From Mesostigma viride (Eukaryota > Streptophyta > Mesostigmatophyceae > Mesostigmatales > Mesostigmataceae), in the NCBI GenBank assembly GCA_009746045.1, contig RPFO01000154.1, forward strand, positions 109,646 through 173,645: a stretch of 64,000 nt of DNA, given 5' to 3'. Position numbers and translations under genes: made by a program. This document shows positions 30,727 to 41,646 of this stretch, in pieces. The notes under the pieces are model-generated. The model worked only from the letters and a program-made list of their open reading frames with translations, searched no databases and was not told the origin of the DNA. Position 1 is the first letter of the stretch. The number at the start of each line of letters is the position of its first letter.

Positions 30727-33449
30727 CTGCGCGCCGAGGGGAGAGAAAGGGGGGCACACACGTACCATCGGGACCCGGCAATATCCACATGACATGAGAA
30801 TACGTCAAGGGTGTGACGACCTTTTGCCCTTAGGCGGCCGCAACAAACATGCCAATCGGATGGTAAAGGCGATTGTCAGGAGCGGACCGGTGGTTTGCCA
30901 CGCGTGTGCATGGGGTCAGAGAGGAGGAAGACCCTAAGAGGATGTCAGGCAGAGTGGTCGTAGTAGTTTACATGTGCCAGTGGCATAGCAACCTAGTACT
31001 GCAGTGAGATAAAATAACTACGGCATTGAGCTCGTTCTAAACAGGCGTTTGTAGGTGCTGGTGAGTGCAGCGTGGCAGAAGCGGCCACGCAAGGCTTGTA
31101 TGGATAGCTTCTAGGTCCTAGTAAGCACAAAGACTGCGGCAGCTCACCTATCAGGCTGGAGGTTAAGTATTTATCCCCACGAGTCCCCCCAAAAGATTAT
31201 AACTATATCTGACACAGCAAGATGATCTTACATAGTGTGAGATGCAGGGGGCACGCCTAACACGGGGAAGCGCGGCAGCCAACCTACTAACACAGGCAGG
31301 GTTATGTGACGAACGGTCAGGGCGGTAGGCGCCCCAGCATGAGCTAAATTATACACACGCACACGCCAGCGGCTGCGGGGCTAGCAAGTAGTTGCAGTTT
31401 GGCGATTAGCAGCGACTGCGAAGGCAGGCGTGCCGTGGGGAGGGTGGGCTAGGGGGGAGGCGGTATACGCCCGTCCTGCCACCGCCTCCCTTGACCACAG
31501 GGCAGACTGTCGCACACGGTGCACAAACTGCCAAAGCAGGGTCACTTCGGCAAAAACATTATGCACACTAGCGGTCCCGTGGAACGGCAGCAGGAGCACG
31601 TACTGGCCACTGCGGAGCAGGTTGGTGGCCTTCTGGGGGGAGCATTGCGAAGGCCCGGCTGGTAGGATTGCAGCTTGTTGCCCACCCAAGAGCCCGAGCA
31701 GAAACCTGACCGGTAATGCGTTGAGGCATGTCCTCCAATTCCTGTTTCATTGCGGTTTTGCCTAGCCTGCATCCCTGCGGTCACTGGCGCAAGGGATCCG
31801 TGCTGACGAATAACCATTGGCGGAGCGCACATGATCGCTGGTGCAATAGCTGCAATGCCGGCCATTTTATTGCGCAAAGTAATGTGGCCCCAGGTCAGGG
31901 TTAGGTGAATTTGGATGCACTAAGGTATCAATTACTAGTGCTTCCGGCGAGATTAGGCTTTCTCGCACGGCCAATTCCACAGGTTAGCTCGCACGTGCCT
32001 TAGCCCTTCACGCTGAGGAATGCGCTCAAACAGATCATCAGACCTTGTGCTTGCAGCATCCACGTCCGGCCCTGCGTCCGTACTACGGTTGGCGGCACGT
32101 CCGCACTCCGCCAGTCGGCACAATGGAGTGGAGTGGAGTGGAGTGGAGTGGAGTTTATTACCGCGCCGCCGGCGCCGGTGGTCCGACAGGGTCGTATGAC
32201 GTAGGCGAGTCCCGGATTCCACCGATGCAAATCCCGGTCGGCGGTCAGCCAGTCTGTTGTTGTTGTTGTTGCCCACGCCGCACATGGGCAGCAGAGATTT
32301 GGAAACGGCCGAGCGGTCAGCCAGCCTAATCGCCGCTCCCGGCCTTTCATTCAGCATCACCAATAGTACGGAACGACAACAATACCTAGTAAGGATGCAC
32401 TAGGTATTTGTTGTTACTGGGTGGCGAGGAAGCTTCCGGCCTTTCATTGGCCCGCGCCTGTCTAACAGCAAATTCAGATCACGGAATCACCTGAACTGAA
32501 CTGGACTGAAATGACATGAACTGAACTGAAATGAACTGAACGGCGTGTAAATAAACTGCCTTACTTACGGACTGAACTGAACGGTCGCAAATTTAGAATG
32601 GATGTTATTTTCCCGGATTTTACATCATTGCGCCACGTACGTGCTCCACTCTAGTTGAGTTGAGTTTGTTCCCGCGCCGGTTTATTACCGACAGGGTTCG
32701 TATCGAGGGTCGTATCGGAAAAAAATCGAGTCGTTGATTTTGAGAATGCTCATCTCTCCCGCCCGATTACTCTCCCACCGATGTACGACCGTCAGATGTG
32801 TGAATCCAACGGACCGACGGACAGGTACAACCGAAAACACGGCGATGATTCGGCTGCTTCCAAGTTGTGACTTTCACCTGGCGAGTCTAATACGTGGCCC
32901 CGTCTGGTGCTGTATCGGCCATGCGATCCGCGGTTCAGCATCGCAGTATCTTTGTAAAATTAATTTTCGTAAACTTATGGATAAAATACCATTCACATGC
33001 GAAAAAAATGTACTTTCTACACGACCTTTCTAGTTGGTGGATCTGAACTTGGTTGCTTGAGGACCAAACTAGGTAGCGAGGCTGCCAGGCCCGGCCACCT
33101 GTCAACGCAGCCAAGGAGCCAGCGTCATGCGGATGGTTCAAAGTGGAAGTGGATCCGCCCCAAATTTTGTGTTCACGACAAGGACGAGGTCGTTACGCTG
33201 GCAATGGAGGGGTGGGGATTGCTCATCTGTCAGGAGGAAAGCCGAACAGAGTAGAGTAGTTAAGTCAACGGACGCTCGAGCAATTGGCTTTGCCGACTCT
33301 GTAGTTCGGTGGATATTTATTCAATTTCCTGCGCTGTTCTGAGAAGTTTGGCGTGTTGTGCTGCGCAACGGTAGGATTTGAGACGGCGAGTACATGTCTT
33401 AAAAGGCAGCGCGAGGCGCCAATTATCTAGCCAGGATATTGAGCTGAAA
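30727..33449. other. Probable upstream exons and promoter region, unresolved
   Basis: The stretch probably holds the 5' exons of the gene ending at 30398 and the promoter of the coactivator at 33450. It includes a (GGAGT)n run at 32131-32155, a (TTG)n run near 32262, CTGAA-rich repeats at 32490-32585, and a segment near 32745-32850 related to 9360-9480. The GTTGTTG segment with CCCACGCCGCACATGGGC (32262-32300) recurs inverted near 51888-51930. Confidence 0.35.
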
Positions 33450-35244
33450 ATGCAGGGCGGCGGGCAAATGCCACCGAATTCTATGGTTACGACGGAGTTG
33501 ATCCAAAAGGTTAGGGCGACTTGTTTATCGCGGGTAATTGCCAACAGTGCCGTTAACTGCGGCGGTAGTCAATTTAGAACAGGCTTACAAAAGGCTCACC
33601 CTGTCGAGAGCAAACTTTCTGACCTGGATGTTTTCGCTGTTACGCATGTTTACGCTACGCTGTCGGCACGTGGACTGCACGTTACCCGCGCAGTATCTGG
33701 ACGAGAACCAACAGCTTATTCTCGCCATCATGGATAACCAGAACCTCGGGAAGCTAAACGAATGCGCACAGTAAGTGTAATCTTAGTTCGGCACTGTATT
33801 TTGCAACATATTGGCGGTTACGAGAGTAATACTTCTGGCCCAAGTTGTAGATCGTGCATTGACGCAACCCTGTTATCAACTACGGCTGTCTCACTACAGT
33901 TTCCTGGCCTGTGCGTATCACTGCTCTCCTGGCTCCACAGGTACCAGGCGCGACTCCAACAGAACCTCATGTATCTGGCGGCTATCGCGGACGCGCAGCC
34001 ACAGCCGCAGACGCATCCACAACAGGCACGTCCCTACCTAGACGAGGCTCCCTTGTAGCAACTCGGCAGATACCCTGATGGCATGTTGACGGCGTATATG
34101 TGTGATGTCAACTAGCAGCGTGGTGGATTGTCGTGGCGTAGATTGGTATACACGCACAATGGTATACACGCACAATGCTGGTGGATACTCTGACACCATC
34201 TAGAAGCGTGCGGACCGCGGTGGATACATGTGATCCAGGTGACGTTTTGCAGAAGTGTATACGCACCCAGCAGCTCTCCTGCGCCAAGTGACGAGGGAAA
34301 GCAAGCTTACTTACCCCTTGCCGTCAACCAAACTATCTGTAGCTGTTGCCATCCAGATATAGCGCCTGAACATGAACCTGGTGATGGTATCAGCGCTTCG
34401 TTTGCCGCGGGATCTGCAGCAATCCGGGCCGGATCTGCCCGGGACCAGCTGTTCTCTAAAGTGCTCGGCACGGTCCGGCCAGGTGGCTGGTCCTGTAAGG
34501 GCCGGCGCGGCGAATATTGTAGTAATATTAGCTTAGTAACTTGTTTTGTCACAGGTCTAGTAGCAACTTGGCAAAATGCAGGCCACTGGCCATGTGAAAA
34601 GTTGTTGTCGGCGCGGCGCGGTGCCGCCTGCGTGAGGAAAACTAAACAAAGCGCTGTATGGCGTGTAGTCATTACCGTGACAGAGTTTTGAGCGCCATCA
34701 CTGGACACCGCTCGGACGCGTTTTGTCGAACACAGGGGCCTGTGCACACGCCCATAGAGCTCGCCAACCGTTCTCATCGGTTGGTCGTGTGCGTCAGGTG
34801 GGCTGCGGTACGACGCCTTGCCTGCGCGCTTTTTCTGTCCCCGTGCAAAGCATATGAAGATGTTTATTCGCGCTATTATTAGTTCCAGCCAGTTCATTTG
34901 CACCAGCCGCAAGCCTTCCACCCCTGCCCCCAACTTTGGTACGGATGTCAGGGATACTAGTTGCCCCTTGTGCCTCACCACCACAACACCACATCCAACC
35001 CAGCCCACCTCACACATAGCTGCATGTGCTTGCTGTGAATCTCGGTTCACATTAAAATTTGTATGTCTGCTTTGGCGTTTCATAATGCACTTCTAATTAC
35101 TCAGCCTTATGGTGCTTGGTTGTCTGTCCTACTGGTTGTCCGTGTGTAATTTCCTCGGCGCAGATGTCGGGCCGTGAAATGCAACAACAGCAGCAGCAAC
35201 AACAACAACAGCAACAGCATCTACAGCAACAGCAGCAGATGCAT

Positions 35245-35277
<33 letters not shown>

Positions 35278-35295
35278 TCGTATTCCCAGCAGTAG
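33450..35295 (+). CDS. GIF: SS18/GIF-type transcription coactivator (SSXT domain), four exons
   Basis: Exons 33450-33509, 33694-33770, 33941-34025 and 35164-35295 join in frame to 117 residues. Residues 13-64 form the SSXT domain: TTELIQKYLDENQQLILAIM, then NQNLGKLNECAQYQARLQ and NLMYLAAIADAQPQ. This domain binds GRF transcription factors and the SWI/SNF complex in plants and animals, acting in the nucleus. Exon 4 is almost all glutamine with a few His and Met and ends SYSQQ. Introns 1 and 2 have GT-AG borders; intron 3 needs a GC donor (CAACAG|GCACGT). If it is not spliced, translation stops 10 codons later at 34056-34058. At 117 residues it is shorter than land-plant GIF proteins. The start has no competing ATG. 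Confidence 0.85.
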
Positions 35296-35926
35296 TTTGG
35301 GATGGCATGGAGTTGTTGAGAATTTGTACGCGACTGTAGTTTTCATTCTGGGATGGTGGAAAACGCACACCTGGCTGCCTTTTTGTGCAGGTGTGCGTGC
35401 ATGCGTGCATTTGCCGCTGAGTAAGTGGGTAGATCTTGCAGCAAACTTGTCTGGAGGGGGGGGTTGCTGGTTGCTGAGGATCTACGTGGCAGGGTTTCTG
35501 CATTTTCCCTCCGTGTGTTCATTCTTGACATCTGTCCGTTCGTGCCGTGTATTTGGCTGATGGCGGGGACCCGCGCGTCAGCAACATTGATTCCATTATG
35601 TTACAGGTGTAACATAATGAAATCGGCACGTGTAGCATTGATTTTTTAAATTCATTCATTAGCTCATTTCTTCGGAAAAAAAACTGGTAAAGAAATGTTG
35701 TGCCACGCAGAGGAGGCTGTGGCGCCTGAGTCGACCACAGCACCTCATGGCGCTTCATGGAACACATATAGAGTGCATCACGCGTGAGAGTGTAATAATT
35801 AGTCGGGGTAATATTGGCTCTTGTTGTCAAAATCAGCAAATTGTCGGAGGGCGGGGGCCGAGATTAATTAAGATGTACCTTGAAACTAAATAAGAGGCAT
35901 GCCTCTATCAAGATATACGTTTGGAT
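35296..35926. other. 3' flank of coactivator gene, no second gene seen
   Basis: This is likely 3' untranslated region and spacer. A near-palindromic TTACAGGTGTAA lies at 35601. The 15-bp direct repeat GATATACGTTTGGAT at 35912-35926 is the left target-site duplication of the Penelope-like fragment that follows. Confidence 0.4.
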
Positions 35927-36205
35927 CGCAGCAATGGTGCTCACCACTAGACACTCCCGGCCAGTTAGGCTCGAAACACACGCCCTGATCAAGCATGCTG
36001 TTTCCGGCCCCACCGTCTAGGTCATCTAGTCGCTCTACACGTAAGCCAGCCATAATTTCAATGCACAAGGATACACATTTCCATCACCATTCATCTTCAT
36101 CATCCGGAACGACTCGAACACGCGGAAAAGATAACGGCAGGCTCGAGCTACCATGGTCCGGATTCTCCCGATTTCTGGCCTGCGCTGGTTGTCTCCTTGA
36201 TATAC
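35927..36205 (+). mobile_element. 5'-truncated Penelope-like element fragment
   Basis: The sequence matches the last about 275 bp of the element at 56489-61715 with a few substitutions, ending GGTTGTCTCCTTGATAT. The 15-bp direct repeat GATATACGTTTGGAT flanks it (35912-35926 and 36353-36367), with a SINE-like element inserted at its 3' end. Confidence 0.8.
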
Positions 36206-36350
36206 TCTGATCAGACACTCCGCAAAGGTGAAAACCTTTGCGTTCAGTGCCGGGCCGCGGAAAACGCGGAAAACGCGATCTGCAAATGAATCCGACCGGA
36301 ATCGAACTGGGGACCTCTCGCACCAATTTTGCTGACTATAGGACGGACGT
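36206..36350 (-). mobile_element. SINE-like element, 145-bp copy, reverse orientation
   Basis: The minus strand reads ACGTCCGTCCTATAGTCAGC, the B-box-like AGTTCGATTCC, and the end GGAGTGTCTGATCAGA, nearly identical to 9143-9287. It is flanked by the 9-bp repeat TTGATATAC (36197-36205 and 36351-36359), which shows a separate insertion into the Penelope-like fragment terminus. Confidence 0.7.
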
Positions 36351-36379
36351 TTGATATACGTTTGGATGTGAGTTTCTAT

Positions 36380-36640
36380 TGGCGTAATATGTTAGTAGTG
36401 GGTTTCTCTTGGCTCCTGGTTTGCCTGTCATGTGGAGGCAGATGGTTACGCAAGGATAGATGGCAAGTAGTGATAAAGGAGACCACCCCCAAGTCTGTGG
36501 GGACTGAGCAGCGTGTGGCCGCGTATGGCATTCATAGCGATTCGGGCCGTGGTGCCCACAACCCTGTAACTAGGACCTAGATAGCTTACATAATCCATTC
36601 CATCCATGTTCCCCTCCCACTGAGGACTTATGCTCACGTG
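36380..36640 (+). mobile_element. LINE A 3' fragment, left part
   Basis: The GAGACCACCCCCAAG..GTGGGGACT block and the CCTAGATAGCTTA..CCCACTGAGGACTTATGC block match 13165-13340. The copy breaks inside its terminal hairpin at ATGCTCACGTG and resumes at 38745-38790 on the far side of the ORF1-only element. Confidence 0.78.
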
Positions 36641-36784
36641 CCACGAGCCACGAGGTAGCCATGGCTGACGGCGGCGCTCATAACTTTCTCGTTTGAGCAC
36701 TGAATTTAGTCGTGCATATCACAATCGCTTCGTCTTTCTAAGACGCACATGCTGATATAATTTTCCGACGCTATTACGCAATAT

Positions 36785-38277
36785 GTGGCGAACAAACGCG
36801 CCTCGACGCAACGCAGCCTGGCGGCTGCGCTCGGCAATGAAAATACGTCTGCAGCTCCGGCTGCAGCTTCGCCCTCAGGTCCGGCAGGCAGCAGTGACAC
36901 TAGTCGCGCACTGGTGGTCGCCCAGCACCCTCCCGGGCTTCATGCCTAGCCCTCAGCCTCACCCGAGCCCAAACGCAGCCGCCCAACCGAACCTAGCTGG
37001 TCTGAGTACGACTTTGACGTTGACGAGTTATTTTCCACCTTCAACGTCAACAGACCCGGCTATTTCAACAAAGCACACATCCGGATACTGGAGCTCCTGT
37101 TTTATGGGTCGTATGCCTCCCTTCTTGACCTGCCGCCAGCGCCTCCAACGCCACAAATGCTTCCGCAGCCAGTCTGACGGCCATTTTCAGCTCCGCGCAG
37201 CTGACCTGTCTGACTGGTCGCGACCGTGCCTTCAGCTTGCCCCCCTCTTTTCCATCCTTCAGCGTGCTTCCGCGGACCTCTGGGAACCCGTCCCTTTGAC
37301 CGAATTCATGCAGCTTCCTCACCCACCTCCACGCAGCCATCTCACAGCACGTGACGCCCCTAGCTGCAGATGTGGCAGCTGTGGGTCGAACGCTGGCTGC
37401 TGAGCTCCTCACCATCCCCACCGCCACCGCCACCCTCCTCGCCTCCAACCCCCCCCCCTCCGCCTCCACCGACTCCATCACCGCCCAGCTCTGCGACATT
37501 GACCAGCGCCTTAAGGATAATGCAATCGCCATCGAGGTCCTTAAAAGCCATATGCCCCTTCTCAGGGATATGTGCTACATTGACTCCCAACGGAGTGATG
37601 TTGATAATTAATTAATTAATTAATCGAGGTCCTGCAAAACACCGCAGGCCTCACCGCCCAGGCGGTGAAGGACATTGCCGCCAAGCCAGCCCCGGCTGGC
37701 CTGGCCGGCGATGCTCCTCCCATCCCGGCCGACCTGGGCGGACATGCTTAAGCAGCACGCCACCTCCACCACCTCCGCCGTCGCAGCACATCTCCAGCAG
37801 CAGACGCTCGACCTCCGCGAGGAGGCCGAGCTCGCCAAGCGCAGCCTCAACGTCATTGTCAAGAACTTCGACATGGAGGAAGGTGAGAATTCCCAGAAGC
37901 TTGCGCGTGCGTTTGTGAGAGAAATTCTTAGTCGCATGGGCCTTACTGGTGAGATCGAGCTGGTCGCCCACCGCCTTCCCCGCGCGCAGGGTAAGGCAGG
38001 GGCGCCCCCGCTCCTTCTCACCTTTAAGAACCCGGCGGACAAGATTTCCTTCCTCAGACGCCGCAAGCGGCTCGAGAAGACTCACTTCACCCTTGACGAC
38101 GACTTGACCCTGGCGCAGCAACAACGGCAACGGGAGCTATGGCCGACCTACTACCTCCAGCTCCGGCAGACCAAGGCGGGGCAGCCGGTGTACTGGAAGG
38201 GGGTGGCCATCTACGTCGGCCACAAGCCCTGGCAGGCGATCCCCGCGGCCCCAACGACTCCAGACGCCCCCACTTAG
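36785..38277 (+). pseudogene. LINE ORF1 protein, start lost and interrupted
   Basis: The start codon aligned to the ATG of the other copies is GTG here. Frameshifts fall near 36940 and 37120, and an 81-bp insertion near 37542 adds further breaks. The last segment, 37675-38277 (200 residues), is intact: LREEAELAKRSLNVIVKNFD, RLPRAQGKAG, LLTFKNPADKISFLRR and DDDLTLAQQQRQRELWP. This is the best-preserved ORF1 C-terminal domain in the window. Confidence 0.75.
37542..37622 (+). mobile_element. 81-bp C-type LINE 3'-end insertion
   Basis: The insert contains only AAAGCCATATGCC to the hairpin and a TTAA tail. It is flanked by the perfect 11-bp repeat ATCGAGGTCCT (37531-37541, 37623-37633). It is a severely 5'-truncated retrotransposition event. 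Confidence 0.88.
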
Positions 38278-38744
38278 GGGAATACAGCAGCTGTAGTGTA
38301 GACTAGATAGACCGTGGCCATGTACATCATCAGAATGTACATGTAAGCCTCCTATAGGCTCTATACGTACCAGCTGATTCACGAGTATTATTTAGCCATG
38401 TACATGTACGCCTATGATGTGCCACACTCCAGATGATGCCTAGCTTTATTTAGTTATGCTGTGCCCATGCAGAGAGCTGCTCTCTGCTGAGATGCCACGC
38501 TCTAGCTCTTGTATAGCTATGCTGATCTTCCCCCCCATGACAGGCTCCCCCTTCGCTGGGCATAGCTTGATAGATCATGGGGATGCAGGTGCCATGGTGC
38601 ACCTAGAGCAAGTGTTGTTTACTACATTCCCACCCTTGCAGGAAGTAGCTTAGAATGTATTATAGGCCGTATGCCCCTTCTCAAGGGCTATGTGCTACAT
38701 ATACTCCCAACGGAGTTATGTTCCTAATTAATTAATTGATTAAT

Positions 38745-38800
38745 ATGCTCACGTGACGCAGTCACGTGTCTATTAATTGATTAATCAATTCTACTGGCGT
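38745..38800 (+). mobile_element. LINE A 3' end, right part
   Basis: ATGCTCACGTGACGCAGTCA and a TTAATTGATTAATCAATT tail complete the LINE A copy interrupted at 36640. Confidence 0.75.
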
Positions 38801-39337
38801 AGTTGTGTAGTATTGTTCGACAACATGTCAATTGAAGGGTGACGGAAAGAACTGAAGTCGTGGAAGTGTACGTCGCGGAGACATTTCTACTTTCTAGATC
38901 GATTGCGCATTCGACGGTTAAAATGCAGAGATGCGGTTGACTGGTAGTACTGTACGACGGTGTTGAACGGAATTTCTGGTCCGCGATGCGGGCTTTGCAT
39001 CTCACATTGTACATGGAAACTTGAGCCCTCAGTGCGTCGCGCTGCATGTGCTGTGGCGGACTTATTCTCCGCCGTCCAATTGCGCCGTCGATTAGCGTCG
39101 ATGCTCGTCGATGAACCCAACGCAAGCCATGTACGAAAAGAAGTAGAAAATGGCGCAGCGGCAACTGGTGGCGAGTTTAAGGTAAGTCACAGAACTTGTA
39201 GCCCGTCGACTCCGCGTCAAGCAGTCCGCAGGTAGCTAGTCCGCCCGCATGACTAAAGTGACAATGTTGTTATTTTGATAATTTGCTAACTGGGAACAAC
39301 CTAGTCGGGGTAAAATATTAAATAATGGATATCAAGG
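38801..39337. other. Unassigned stretch
   Basis: Overlapping short ORFs on both strands (38781-39235) show no domain. No gene is called. Confidence 0.3.
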
Positions 39338-39395
39338 AGACAACCAGCGCAGGCCAGAAATCGGGAGAATCCGGACCATGGTAGCTTGAGCCAAT
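39338..39395 (-). mobile_element. Penelope-like element terminal fragment, reverse orientation
   Basis: ATATCAAGGAGACAACCAGC and the following text to CCATGGTAGCT are the reverse complement of the last 58 bp of the Penelope-like element at 61658-61715. The source of this very short copy is severe 5' truncation. Confidence 0.75.
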
Positions 39396-39839
39396 ATAGA
39401 CACGTGGCTGCGTGAGAATAAGATCAGCTCCATGAAATGCCCAGGTGGAATGGAATTGGTGCCTATCTAACCTCATATTGTTCAATTGTTGGGGTGGGCT
39501 GGCAGGCCGCCCTGACCTGAACCTCTATGTTTACCAGATTTTGTCACATGCGTCTTCCCCACCGAGTGGAAGTTTGCATCCCTCCTGAAGAGCCTCCTGC
39601 CAAGTCCCTTTGTTAATGATTCCATATCACATACAAGCTAGGCGGGACCGGCCGAGCACAAACCCGTCCTTCACTTCTTGTTAGTTTGATCGAAAAATCA
39701 TGATGGTTTTTTTATCGAATGGGGGGTGGTCTATAGTGCTCTAGGACCTGCAGCTAGCCAGTAGAGTCCAGTATGGTGGGGCAGAACAAAAACAACAATA
39801 AAAGAGGGGGAGGTGGAAAGGAGGGGAGTATTAACAAAA
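39396..39839. other. Unassigned stretch
   Basis: No gene or clear repeat is visible between the Penelope-like fragment and the LINE B 3' end. Confidence 0.3.
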
Positions 39840-40225
39840 ATAAGTAATACACCCAGATGTTGTTGGCCGACCTCGCACGTGGTCCCAGCTCAGTTTGAAC
39901 ACCGGCCCCATCCACTGACCCTCTCCCTTCTTTGGACTGCCATGCATGCAGAACAAGAAGAGGTGGCAGAAGATTGTCCAGGCCCACACGCCAGCCGCTG
40001 TTGTGGGCAAGCCACCTTCCCCCAAGAGGAAGGGGCGTTTCGCTGAATAGCCGGCGTAGTTAGGATTTTTTTCTAGACTAGATAGCTTAGAGTCAGGTTA
40101 GTTCGATTACGCGGCTTCATCCACCTCCACCTGCATCCATGCAGCAAGGAATACTGATATGTGCTACATGATCTCCCAACGGAAGCATGTTATAATTTAA
40201 TTTTAATTTTAATTTAATAACAAAA
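39840..40225 (+). mobile_element. LINE B 3'-end fragment
   Basis: The ORF2 end (KKRWQKIVQAHTPAAVVGKP then PKRKGRFAE and stop near 40047) is followed by the 3' untranslated region, the hairpin GATCTCCCAACGGAAGC and a TTATAATTTAATTTTAATTT tail. This is the clearest copy of the ORF2 terminus. Confidence 0.78.
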
Positions 40226-40296
40226 AGCATAAAAAGAATGGCCCGGATGCTAGTAAGCCAGCAGGCACCAAGGCCACGGGGGATAGTTCTAAAGAC

Positions 40297-41547
40297 ACCC
40301 CATGATCCATCGTTACACTGCATGTAGTAGGTGCCTGTGTAAGGGGCACATCAGGAAGGACTGTTGGAAAGGTAAGCCTGATTACACGTCTGACGTGCCG
40401 GACGTGCATGTGCCGTGGATGTTGGAAAACACGCCACCCTATCCCTGCAGGCACGCTGTGCACGGCCCAGCGACATAAAGCCAACACGCCGGGGCGCTAC
40501 AACCGCGCGGGGGCGGCTGGACCGCAGGAGTCCTGTAAGCTACCCTCAGTCCTCACCCCATTTCACAAATGGGTTCAGTTGCCACCTTCTGTCTGCCAAG
40601 TGTTGCCTGAGTGTGATGAAGTGGTTTGGGATTTGGCATTTGACATGACTCTGTCACACATGCTCACAGATCCTTCCATCCATAGCGTCTCTCAGTGCAG
40701 CAGCAGACAAAGTAATAGCGTATGGTGCTCCGGCATAGCAACTGCATGCACAAAGCCATGGGCCATGATGCTGTTGCTGAAAGGCTAGCCAATAAAATAG
40801 AACGGGCCATGAGCTGGAGCAAGTGTGCAGGCACGTACGTAAACACTGTGAGCAATGTCAGCTGTATGCTCCCAAACCCAGGAAATGGCATGTGGCCACA
40901 CCACCATGCACTGGTTAGGGGCAAACTGGTTGGGGATGTTCAGATACACCTGGTAAAGGTCACTGTATATACTACCTGGTCATAAAGGATGCCTGGTCCA
41001 GGTTCGTGGTAGTGGAGCCCTTGCCGGGTCCAATGGATAAAGAGCAGCTGCACCAAGCTTTACCGATTGCACTACCGGGCACGTTAAGCTATGAAAGGTA
41101 TGGCTGGTTGTCTACCATGCATGCATTAGCGTTGCACTTGGCAGGTTTCCATGCAGGTATGAGGGCTAGGCTAGGCATACATGCATGCCGGTCAGACTGC
41201 ATTCCTGGCAACGGTGGCTACAATGGCGGCACGACGACCAATGGTTACAGGGTTGCTATGCAGGTGTTCAGCCGCGAAGCATAGAAGAAACCGTTGCCAC
41301 CCACGCGGAGGCGGTTCCAGTGGCAGAAGTGCATGCTTGTACTGAGTGCAAGGAGCGAGGCGTACGACCCATTAAACACGTGCTCCAGGAGTATGCACGC
41401 GACGTTGGATCGCCATGCGTCTGGACAGGAATAGTTGTCTTAACTGTAACTTGTATTGTCTTGGTGCTTTTGAAAATATCCGGGCTGGTTGACGTCAAAG
41501 TTGCACTCGTTCAAGCTCGGGTTCTTCAGCGACTGCGCTTGGGCTAA
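40297..41547 (+). pseudogene. Possible decayed retroelement with CCHC zinc knuckle
   Basis: From the ATG at 40302 a frame reads CSRCLCKGHIRKDC (about residues 8-21), an exact C-x2-C-x4-H-x4-C zinc knuckle as in Gag-type nucleic-acid-binding proteins, then stops at 40479. Further plus-strand frames (40408-40788, 41006-41284, 41185-41547) follow without shared domains; the last has one hydrophobic segment (IVVLTVTCIVLVLL). I cannot join them with splice sites, so a decayed element or a multi-exon gene are both possible. Confidence 0.3.
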
Positions 41548-41646
41548 GGTGATGCCTCATGCCTTTGGCGAGGCCCCATGAGGAGCCGAGTAGACCGGCC
41601 ACTAAAGCTCGATTAGTGGCACCGCTGCCTTTGGGGCTGGGATCAA

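Larger units (their letters stand above)
36641..38744 (+). mobile_element. ORF1-only LINE-derived element, copy 2 (complete ends)
   Basis: The 2104-bp unit is flanked by the perfect 11-bp repeat ATGCTCACGTG (36630-36640 and 38745-38755). It has the same leader, ORF1, C-type 3' region, hairpin (38698-38720) and TTAA tail as the copy at 10067. It inserted into the terminal hairpin of a LINE A copy. A second very short C-type insertion lies inside its ORF1. No reverse transcriptase is present. Confidence 0.82.

Noticed and set aside
34307-35083. 258-residue minus-strand ORF
   Set aside because: It lies wholly within GIF intron 3, has no domain, and its composition looks non-coding.
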